9,327 nucleotides of DNA, taken from NCBI GenBank assembly GCA_946886845.1, contig CAMPJH010000057.1:1-9327 (forward strand). Direction: 5' to 3'. Positions 1-6,300 of this stretch are shown piece by piece. Source of the stretch: an uncultured Sphingomonas sp. (GTDB lineage Bacteria; Pseudomonadota; Alphaproteobacteria; Sphingomonadales; Sphingomonadaceae). Below the pieces are notes generated by a model, which was not told the origin of the DNA, made no database searches, and saw only the letters and a list, made by a program, of their open reading frames with translations. Every line of letters begins with the position of its first letter. Within the stretch, counting starts at the first letter, position 1. The position numbers and the translations under genes were made by a program.

Positions 1-2
1 CC

Positions 3-95
3 GGAGACGTGGGTGAGTGGCTGAAACCAGCGGTTTGCTAAACCGCCGTACGGGGAATTCCCGTACCGAGGGTTCGAATCCCTCCGTCTCCGCCA
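3..95 (+). tRNA. tRNA-Ser (anticodon GCT)
   Basis: A complete class II tRNA can be folded by eye. The acceptor stem pairs 3-9 with 85-91, followed by discriminator G92 and an encoded CCA at 93-95. The anticodon stem 30-34/42-46 carries a 7-base loop with anticodon GCT at 37-39, which reads AGC and AGT serine codons. A long variable arm pairs 48-54 with 60-66, and the T arm is 68-72/80-84 with loop TTCGAAT. The long variable arm and G discriminator are hallmarks of serine tRNA. It faces the protease gene convergently. Confidence 0.97.
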
Positions 96-110
96 GCTTC
101 CACATCGGGC

Positions 111-144
111 AAAAAACTGGCGCCCCGGGTTTCCCCGGAGCGCC
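111..144 (-). terminator. Rho-independent terminator of the protease gene
   Basis: An inverted repeat at 119-144 forms a GC-rich hairpin: an outer stem GGCGC/GCGCC, one mismatch, then an inner CC-GGG/CCC-GG stem with one bulged base and a TTT loop. On the - strand it is followed two bases later by six T residues (AAAAAA at 111-116 on +), and it starts 24 bases past the protease stop. On the + strand no T-run follows, so it should end protease transcripts rather than tRNA transcripts. Confidence 0.8.
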
Positions 145-167
145 TGTAGTGTCGTCGGGTCGTTCGA

Positions 168-2591
168 TCAGCCGAAGATGAAGTCGCTGGCAGAAACGCC
201 GCTGGTGTTGAGCAGGACGATTGCGAAATCGGCCGCTCCGCCATCGGTATTGCCATAGACGACCGTCACCGGGCCGCTGATTCCGCTGGCGCCGGCCTGC
301 CCATCGATGTCGAAGCCGAGCGCTTTCTCGGCCCCGTTGACGCTGTCGAACGTCTTGTAGGTCAGGTCGCCGGCATGCTTGTTGGCATTGGTGCCGTTGA
401 AGGTGAAGGCGCCAAGGTCGCTGACGTCGATCTGGTCGCTGCCGTCGACCTTGAAGTCGGTGATGATATCGACCGACATCGAGCCCTTGTTGGGGCCCTT
501 CAGCGCAAGTTTGCTGGCACCGACCTCGGCAACGAAGATGTCGGTTCCGCCACCCAGCGTGATCACGTCGAGGCCGTCGCCGCCATAGACGAAATCGTCG
601 CCGGTGCCGGCGATCAGCACGTCGTTGCCGGCATTTCCGGTAAGGACGTTGCTGGCGCTGTTACCGATCAGCACGTCGTCGCCGCTGCCTCCTGACGCAT
701 TCTCGATCACGACTCCGTTGGCGATGGTGAAGCCGCCCTTGATCTCCGCCGAGCTAGGCGTTCCTCCGACGTTGTAGACAAAGGAAACCACTCCGCCGCC
801 GGTGGGACTATAGTCGAGGGTCGCGGCAGTGAGATCGATCTGCGCGTCCAGAGTGCCGCCGTAGGCGATCGTGTCGTTGCCGCTGCTGTCCCAGATGGTC
901 TGGTAATAAGCGTCGTTGACGGAGTCGGTCAGCGTGTAGGTGGTATCGCCTTCATTATAGGCATGGACCCCGTAGCGGTCCTGCAGGATGGCGATGTCGA
1001 ACGCGCCGAGCGTCCCCGACCAGCCGTTGTCGATCCCGGCGATCGAGAAGGACGACGGACCGTCGGGATGGAAGTCCCAGGCGTCGTTGTAGGACATGAC
1101 GGTATAGACGCCCTGGTTGAGGTCGTAGACGCCATAGGACCCCTGCGACGCCGTAACTCCGAGCATGACCTCGGAACCGCCACCGGTGTCGTGCGGGTGG
1201 GCGATGCCGTGGGCGTGGCCGAACTCGTGCAGGATGACTCCGAAGGCGAACCCGCCCTGGTCGAGGCTCACCTGGTCGCCGGGGATGTCCTGGGAGGAAA
1301 CGCCGGGCTTGTCCCAGCCGCCACTGTTGACGTTGAACACGCCAATGCCCTGCTGGGTCCCGTACGAGCCCGGGTCCTGCGGGTAGAAATAGGCGCCATA
1401 TTCGGTCGACGTCGTCGTCAGCAACCGGAAGGTCGCAATGCTGGAGTCGGTCGTGATCTCATAGTGAATGCCGGTGATCGGCGTGTATTGCGCCAGCGCC
1501 AGCATCACCGCGTCCATTTCCTTCTGGGTCCAGCCGTAGGTCGTCATCGGGGTGACGCCGTCATCGGCAAGCTCGCCGAAATTCTCGCCGGCGGGGGCGA
1601 AATAGACGTACGCCGTCTCGACGCCGTCGACGATCACGGTCGGGATGTTGTTGGCGCTGTCCCAGTTGAGCGACTCGAGCGGATCGACCGTCGCCGGATC
1701 GACCGCCTCGACGTTCAGCGTATAGCCGCCGGTCATCTCCGGTGGCGTCTCATCATATGCATCATAGGGCGAAACCTGCACATAATAGGTGCCGCCCTGC
1801 TCGGCGTAATAAGTCAGACCCGTTTCGTAATTGACGTCGAACGTGATCGGATTGCCGTTGGCGTCGAACAGGTCGAGATAGGCGAGGTTCTCGCCCGGCT
1901 CGCCGTCGAAGTCGGCTGCGCCGGAAACGCCGCCCGAATAGTTGAACGTATAGACCATGCCCTCGGTGAGCTGGATTTCGTACATGTCGAAATCGCCGGG
2001 CGCTTCGAGCTGGCCGTACGTGATGCCGAGGCTGAGGTCGGCTGCCGTCTCGAAGGTGCTGCCGACATCGTTAGAGCTGTCGGCCTGCCACACGGCGATA
2101 GTGAAATCGCCCGAATCGGCGGTCGGATAGCCCGGCGCGCTCGGGTCCAGGTGATACCAGGACGAGGCCAGCAGATAATGGGTGCCGGTTTCGGTCGCCG
2201 TGTAGGTGATCATCGACGTGCGGCCCATGCCGCCGTCATCGTCCTGAGCGATGTAATTGAAGTCGCCGTCGTACAGGAACAGATAGGGGTCAACGAGGCC
2301 GGTCTCGTTGAAGGTGTAGGTCTCGCCGGCCGTCAACTCGACCGCGACCAACTGATATTGCTCGCTGGCGCCGAGATTGTCGGTCAGATAATAATCGGGC
2401 TGCCCGGCGGTCCCCGGGGTGTGGGTCGCAATCGTCGACGGAACGCCGATGGTGCCGTTCTGGATCGCTTCGATATATTTGATCGGGTCGATGCCAGACT
2501 TGCCGCCGCTCACCGAAACAATCTGGCCCTCTGAATTGACTTCAACGAACGGCACATCATGGCGAACGTCGTGCAGGTGATTGGCTGGCAT
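168..2591 (-). CDS. Serralysin-family M10 metalloprotease, RTX, type I secreted
   Basis: This is an 807-residue secreted zinc endopeptidase. Residues about 65-170 and 176-295 look like two PPC-type beta-sandwich domains. The catalytic domain (about 310-590) has the metzincin motif HEFGHAHGIAHP, with zinc ligands H455, H459 and H465 and general base E456, plus a Met-turn VMSY at M499. A block LGAFDIAILQDRYG follows, as in serralysins. RTX nonapeptides (GGSGDDVLI, GNAGNDVLI, AGTGDDFVY and degenerate copies) occupy about 634-687. The C-terminus ends ASDFIFG, a typical uncleaved type I export signal, and there is no N-terminal signal peptide. The start at 2591 is chosen because AGGGGAG (2598-2604) lies six bases upstream; the frame is open 13 codons further without a better site. 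Classical serralysins are about 480-500 residues, so the extra length is the N-terminal PPC part. The divergent ABC and HlyD genes are its probable exporter. Natural substrates cannot be told from sequence. Confidence 0.95.
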   Translation of the reverse strand: MPANHLHDVRHDVPFVEVNSEGQIVSVSGGKSGIDPIKYIEAIQNGTIGVPSTIATHTPGTAGQPDYYLTDNLGASEQYQLVAVELTAGETYTFNETGLVDPYLFLYDGDFNYIAQDDDGGMGRTSMITYTATETGTHYLLASSWYHLDPSAPGYPTADSGDFTIAVWQADSSNDVGSTFETAADLSLGITYGQLEAPGDFDMYEIQLTEGMVYTFNYSGGVSGAADFDGEPGENLAYLDLFDANGNPITFDVNYETGLTYYAEQGGTYYVQVSPYDAYDETPPEMTGGYTLNVEAVDPATVDPLESLNWDSANNIPTVIVDGVETAYVYFAPAGENFGELADDGVTPMTTYGWTQKEMDAVMLALAQYTPITGIHYEITTDSSIATFRLLTTTSTEYGAYFYPQDPGSYGTQQGIGVFNVNSGGWDKPGVSSQDIPGDQVSLDQGGFAFGVILHEFGHAHGIAHPHDTGGGSEVMLGVTASQGSYGVYDLNQGVYTVMSYNDAWDFHPDGPSSFSIAGIDNGWSGTLGAFDIAILQDRYGVHAYNEGDTTYTLTDSVNDAYYQTIWDSSGNDTIAYGGTLDAQIDLTAATLDYSPTGGGVVSFVYNVGGTPSSAEIKGGFTIANGVVIENASGGSGDDVLIGNSASNVLTGNAGNDVLIAGTGDDFVYGGDGLDVITLGGGTDIFVAEVGASKLALKGPNKGSMSVDIITDFKVDGSDQIDVSDLGAFTFNGTNANKHAGDLTYKTFDSVNGAEKALGFDIDGQAGASGISGPVTVVYGNTDGGAADFAIVLLNTSGVSASDFIFG

Positions 2592-2613
2592 CCGTAACTC
2601 CCCTTTTTGACTC

Positions 2614-2628
2614 GGCCCGGCTCGGGCC
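2614..2628 (-). promoter_or_regulatory. Hairpin in the protease mRNA leader
   Basis: A perfect 6-bp inverted repeat (GGCCCG/CGGGCC with a 3-base loop) lies nine bases upstream of the protease Shine-Dalgarno sequence. If transcribed, it would sit immediately 5' of the ribosome binding site. There is no T-run right behind it, although AAAAA of the RBS region follows on the - strand. It could modulate translation or mRNA stability; this is inference only. Confidence 0.4.
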
Positions 2629-2655
2629 AATCCGTTAACAGACCATAAAGGTTAT

Positions 2656-2673
2656 TGAGTCGCAATAGACTCA
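2656..2673. promoter_or_regulatory. Inverted repeat in the divergent promoter region
   Basis: TGAGTC at 2656-2661 and GACTCA at 2668-2673 form a perfect 6-bp inverted repeat around a 6-base spacer. It lies in the 109-base gap between the divergent protease and small-protein genes, where a shared regulator could control both. No convincing -35/-10 pair could be fixed on either strand. The assignment as an operator is inference. Confidence 0.3.
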
Positions 2674-2700
2674 GTCACCATAATCAGGCAGGATTTCATC

Positions 2701-3054
2701 ATGTTAGCGGAATTGGTCACCGCAATCGCGCTGGCGGCGAGCCCGTATCGGCCGCTGGCCGACGAGAAGCCCGCCGCGGCGAGCGCGGTATGCGCCAAAG
2801 GGAAGAAGGCCATGGACAGCAAGGCCGCCGGCGGTTCGGAAGGCGTCGCCAACCTGCCCTATGCCAGGGGCCGGCGCTTCGGAACGCTCGACGAATATCT
2901 CGAATATCTCCGTTGCACCGCGGCACCGATCGACCTTCCATGGTGGCGCGAGGTTCGTCCCGGCGTCTACGAGCACGTCAAGCGGATGCGCGGCGCAACC
3001 CCTGAAGTCGCCACCCGGGCCGAGCTCATGAAGCGGTTCGGCTTCACCAGCTAA
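2701..3054 (+). CDS. Small uncharacterised, probably exported protein
   Basis: This 117-residue protein belongs to no family I recognise. The first 20 residues (MLAELVTAIALAASPYRPLA) are hydrophobic and small-residue rich, resembling a weak signal peptide, although the usual positive charges before the hydrophobic stretch are missing. Two cysteines (C31 and C72) could form a disulfide after export. The middle and end (RGRRFGTLDEYLEYLRC, DLPWWREVRPGVYEHV, TRAELMKRFGF) look like a compact folded domain. AGGA at 2690-2693 lies seven bases before the ATG, and a TGA at 2656-2658 blocks any longer form. It sits between the protease and the exporter genes and shares their orientation with the exporter. 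In pseudomonads a small periplasmic serralysin inhibitor (Inh/AprI) lies in such loci, but I see no sequence match to that family, so the role stays open. Confidence 0.75.
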   Translation: MLAELVTAIALAASPYRPLADEKPAAASAVCAKGKKAMDSKAAGGSEGVANLPYARGRRFGTLDEYLEYLRCTAAPIDLPWWREVRPGVYEHVKRMRGATPEVATRAELMKRFGFTS

Positions 3055-3179
3055 GTCACCGGAAATCGAGCAGATCAAAGGGCTTAGCGATTGACTCGCA
3101 CCGCCCGCTGGTGAACAAGCCCGCGCTTGCAGCGGGCCGCGCGTGGATGCGGGGGAATGCCGCGCAGCAAAGTCGCATT

Positions 3180-3210
3180 GCTAAGCGCTGTAGCTCGATG
3201 CTCTAAGCGC
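3180..3210. repeat. Direct repeat CTAAGCGC upstream of the exporter gene
   Basis: CTAAGCGC occurs at 3181-3188 and again at 3203-3210, spaced 22 bases start to start, about two helical turns. It lies in the 177-base gap between the small-protein gene and the ABC transporter. The core CTAAG recurs at 3051-3055 and 3227-3231 and inverted at 3083-3087. A GC hairpin (GCCCGC 3119-3124 with GCGGGC 3132-3137) is also present but has no T-run. A binding site is possible but not shown. Confidence 0.35.
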
Positions 3211-3231
3211 GTCTGGGCCGGAGGGGCTAAG

Positions 3232-4944
3232 ATGAAGATTGTGGGCATTGACCTGCCTCAGCCGCTGGAAGACGCGGTGCGCGCCTGCCGCCCGCACCTG
3301 GTCGCGGCGGCGCTGTTCAGCGCCTTCATCAGCCTGCTGTTGCTGGCGCCGGCGATCTACATGCTCCAGGTCTACGACCGGGTGCTCGCCACCGGCGGCA
3401 AGATGACCTTGCTGTTCGTCACGCTCGCGCTGGCGATCGCATTGGTCACGCTCGCCGCGCTCGACGCGCTTCGCAACCGGCTGCTGGTCCGGGCCAGCGC
3501 CCGCGTCGATGGCCTGCTCGGACCGAAGATCCTGACCCGGATGCTGTCGGCGGGCGGGCGCGAGAACGTCCAGGCGATGCGCGACTTCGATTCGGTTCGG
3601 CAGGCGGTTGCGAGCCCGATCATGGCGGCGCTGTTCGAGCTGCCCTGGACCCCGATCTTCATCCTCGTCTGCTTCCTCCTGAATTTCTGGATCGGAGCGC
3701 TGGCCGTCGCCTCGATCGTCCTGCTGGCGCTGATCGCGCTCCACAACCAGAAGCGCACCAGCGAGGACATGGGTGCCGCGACCAAGGCGCTCGCCGCATC
3801 GCACGCCGCCGAGCAATCCGCCGCGTCTTTCGCCGGAACGATCCGCGGGCTGGGAATGGTCGAGGCGATGGTCAAGCGGCAGCTGGCCCAACGCGACCAG
3901 GGAATTCGCGGGCTTGCGCATGCGCAGTTCGCCGGCAGCCGGTTCACCGCGCTCAGCCGCTTCCTGCGGCTGTTCGTCCAGTCGGCCGCCCTCGGCCTCG
4001 GTGCGTTGCTGGCGATTGCCGGCGAGATTTCCGCCGGCGCCGTCATCGCCGGATCGATCCTCGTCGGCCGGGCGCTGCAGCCGGTCGATGCGCTGATCGG
4101 CGGCTGGTCGACACTGACCTCGGCGCGCGCCGCGCTTGCCAGGCTTGCCGAGACTTTGGCCCAGCCGTTCGATCCCGAGCGGGTTCGGACCGTTCTTCCG
4201 GCGCCCAAGGGCAAGCTCGACGTCGAGCAGGTCGGTGTCCGCGGCCCCGAGGGCCGGCCGATCATCGTCGGCGTGTCCTTCACCGCGACACCGGGTGAAG
4301 TCCTCGGAATCGTCGGGCCGAGCGGCTCGGGCAAGACGACTTTGGCGAAGGTCATCGCCGGCGCGATCAAGCCGGACGTTGGCACGGTCAGGATCGACGG
4401 CGCCCAGCGCTCCGACTGGGATCAGGACGAGCTCGGCCGTTTCGTCGGCTATCTGCCGCAGGAAGCGAGCCTGTTCGAAGGAACCATCAAGGAGAATATC
4501 GCCCGCTTCCAGTCGTGGCTAGCCGACGATCCCGGCTCGGTCGACGCCGACGTCGTTACCGCCGCCAAGCTCGCCAATGTCCACGAACTGATCCTGAAGA
4601 TGCCCCAGGGCTACGACACCTATCTGGGTCCGCTCGGCGCCGGCCTTTCCTCCGGCCAATCGCAGCGGATCGCGCTGGCGCGGGCGCTGTACCGCAATCC
4701 GCCGATCCTGGTTCTCGACGAGCCCAACGCCTTTCTCGATGCGGAAGGGGAGGCGGCGCTGCTTCGGGCGCTCGACTCGACGCGCAAGGGCGGCGCGACC
4801 ATACTGCTGATCGCGCATCGCAAGTCGGTGCTGGAAATCGCCGACCGGCTGCTAGTCCTGGAGGACGGCAAGCCGAAGATGCTCGGGCCGATGAGCGACG
4901 TCGTCGTCCGGCTCGGCTCGCCCGGCGCGGAGAGCGCGGCATGA
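3232..4944 (+). CDS. Type I secretion ABC transporter/permease, PrtD type
   Basis: This 570-residue protein is the inner-membrane motor of a type I secretion system. It recognises the C-terminal signal of an RTX substrate and drives export with ATP. The N-terminal half holds hydrophobic segments at about 22-46, 56-80, 130-150, 152-171 and 249-285. There is no C39 peptidase-like domain ahead of them, as in PrtD/AprD. The nucleotide-binding domain has Walker A GPSGSGKTT (362-370), Q-loop Q410, signature LSSGQ (472-476), Walker B ILVLDE (D496, E497) and H-loop H529. The start is placed at 3232 because GGAGGGG at 3220-3226 directly precedes it; the frame is open 35 codons further upstream, but that stretch is not membrane-like and has no good RBS. 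The stop overlaps the next gene as ATGA. The likely substrate is the divergent serralysin. Confidence 0.95.
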   Translation: MKIVGIDLPQPLEDAVRACRPHLVAAALFSAFISLLLLAPAIYMLQVYDRVLATGGKMTLLFVTLALAIALVTLAALDALRNRLLVRASARVDGLLGPKILTRMLSAGGRENVQAMRDFDSVRQAVASPIMAALFELPWTPIFILVCFLLNFWIGALAVASIVLLALIALHNQKRTSEDMGAATKALAASHAAEQSAASFAGTIRGLGMVEAMVKRQLAQRDQGIRGLAHAQFAGSRFTALSRFLRLFVQSAALGLGALLAIAGEISAGAVIAGSILVGRALQPVDALIGGWSTLTSARAALARLAETLAQPFDPERVRTVLPAPKGKLDVEQVGVRGPEGRPIIVGVSFTATPGEVLGIVGPSGSGKTTLAKVIAGAIKPDVGTVRIDGAQRSDWDQDELGRFVGYLPQEASLFEGTIKENIARFQSWLADDPGSVDADVVTAAKLANVHELILKMPQGYDTYLGPLGAGLSSGQSQRIALARALYRNPPILVLDEPNAFLDAEGEAALLRALDSTRKGGATILLIAHRKSVLEIADRLLVLEDGKPKMLGPMSDVVVRLGSPGAESAA

Positions 4945-6293
4945 CCGCGCAAATGCTTCATCTGCGGGCGCAATCGACCGAGATCGAGCCGGTCGACGAT
5001 CCGACCCGCGACGTTCGGATCGGCGCCGCGATCGCCTTCCTGTTCTTCGTCGTCCTGCTCGGCTGGGCCGCCTTCGCGCCGCTCGACTCCGGAGTCTATG
5101 CGCCCGGAGCGGTCGCGGTTTCGGGCAACCGCCAATCTGTCCAGCACCGCGAAGGCGGAGTCGTCACGGCGATCCATGTCCGCGAAGGACAAAAGGTCCG
5201 CGCCGGCCAGCTGCTGGTCGAAATGGCGGCGCCCGACCTGCGCGCCGCCGAGCGGGCCCTGACCAGCGACTATCTGATGTTGCTGGCGCAGCGGGCGCGG
5301 CTGTTCGCCGAGCGCGGCGGCCTGTCCGGCTTTCCCGACCCGGTCGAATTCGCCGACCTGCCGGAAGCGGATCGCGCGCTGGCCCAGCAGGCGCTGCAGC
5401 TGCAGCGGGCGCAGCTCAAGGCGACGATCGGCGCGCTCGGGGCGCAGCAGTCGGTGCTTGGCCAGCGCTCGCGCCAGTTGGGCGAGCAGCGCACCGGCTA
5501 TTCGCGGCAAGCCGGCTCGCTTCGCGAACAGCAGCGAATCCTCGAGGACGAGCTTCGCGGCATGCGCGAGCTCGAGAAGAAGGGCTTCGCTTCGACCAAC
5601 CGGATCCGCGCGCTCGAGCGGGCGCAGGAGGAGCTTCGCGGCCGCGAGGCGGCGATGGTCGCCGAGATGGCTCGCGCCGGCGAAGGTATGGGCGAAACGC
5701 GCATGCAGTCACTGACGATTTCCCGCACCAACCAGGAAGAAGTCGCGACTGGCTTGCGCGATACCCAGGCCAAGATTTCCGAAGTGCTGCCGAAGCTGAT
5801 CTCGGCCCGCGAGCAGCTGCAGCGGGCGATGGTCCGCGCCCCGGCTTCGGGCCAGGTCGTGGGCCTGACGGTGTTCACCGTCGGCGGCGTGGTTGCTCCC
5901 GGTCAGACGCTGATGGACGTCGTTCCCGAAGACAAGAAGCTGGTCATCCAGGCGCAGGTCGATCCGCGCGGCGCCGACGACGTCTACCAGGGCCAGGAGG
6001 CGCAGGTCCGCTTCAGCAGCGTCGAGGACCGCACGCTGCCGCTGCTGTCGGGCAAGGTCCGCACAATCTCCGCCGACAGCTTCACCGACGAGAAAAGCGG
6101 GCGCAGCTACTTCGTGGCCGAGGTCGAGGTCGGCCCTGAGGAGCTCGACAAGGTCCGCGGCGTGCTCGGCCAGGGCAAGCTTCGGCCCGGACTTCCGGTC
6201 GAAGTGGTGCTGGCAAGCCGCAAGCGGACCGCGCTGCAATATATCCTCGAGCCGCTCTACGGCCAGTTCTGGCGTTCGCTGCGCGAGCAATAG
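4941..6293 (+). CDS. HlyD-family type I secretion membrane fusion protein
   Basis: This 450-residue periplasmic adaptor links the ABC transporter to an outer-membrane TolC-like channel. A single membrane anchor spans about 27-47 after a short cytoplasmic tail. A first lipoyl-like half follows (about 66-98, HREGGVVTAIHVREGQKVRAGQLL). A long alpha-helical coiled-coil region rich in Q, R, E and A runs about 100-295. The second lipoyl half (about 299-330, RAPASGQVVGLTVFTVGG) and a beta-barrel region complete the PrtE/HlyD layout. The start ATG overlaps the transporter stop by one base of each codon, which indicates translational coupling and the same transcript. An open frame runs upstream from 4515 but overlaps the transporter and is not used. 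No outer-membrane channel gene follows, and the next gene is convergent only seven bases away, so the channel must be encoded elsewhere. Confidence 0.95.
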   Translation: MTAQMLHLRAQSTEIEPVDDPTRDVRIGAAIAFLFFVVLLGWAAFAPLDSGVYAPGAVAVSGNRQSVQHREGGVVTAIHVREGQKVRAGQLLVEMAAPDLRAAERALTSDYLMLLAQRARLFAERGGLSGFPDPVEFADLPEADRALAQQALQLQRAQLKATIGALGAQQSVLGQRSRQLGEQRTGYSRQAGSLREQQRILEDELRGMRELEKKGFASTNRIRALERAQEELRGREAAMVAEMARAGEGMGETRMQSLTISRTNQEEVATGLRDTQAKISEVLPKLISAREQLQRAMVRAPASGQVVGLTVFTVGGVVAPGQTLMDVVPEDKKLVIQAQVDPRGADDVYQGQEAQVRFSSVEDRTLPLLSGKVRTISADSFTDEKSGRSYFVAEVEVGPEELDKVRGVLGQGKLRPGLPVEVVLASRKRTALQYILEPLYGQFWRSLREQ

Positions 6294-6300
6294 GACCGGC

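Noticed and set aside
1..95. tRNA-Ser 3' end as an integration site for a mobile element
   Set aside because: There is no integrase and no repeated copy of the tRNA end in the window; the next gene is a normal chromosomal-looking protease.
38..256. A 72-codon - strand frame with the C-terminal sequence GGIRTLG
   Set aside because: It runs antisense through the tRNA-Ser gene and across the protease end. Such peptides are a known artefact of translating tRNA-Ser.
963..2534. A 523-codon + strand frame opposite the protease
   Set aside because: It is a low-complexity shadow of GC-rich coding on the other strand, with no domain, and the - strand frame has clear catalytic motifs.
2658..3177. AGTCGCA at 2658-2664 and 3171-3177 as a shared regulatory element
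   Set aside because: A 7-base match within a 500-base stretch is expected by chance and the flanks do not agree.
3127..3231. A 35-codon N-terminal extension of the ABC transporter
   Set aside because: GGAGGGG directly before the ATG at 3232 marks the start; the extension lacks an RBS and family similarity.
4515..4940. An upstream extension of the HlyD frame
   Set aside because: It lies wholly inside the ABC transporter coding region and is arginine-rich shadow sequence; the ATGA overlap at 4941 gives the natural start.
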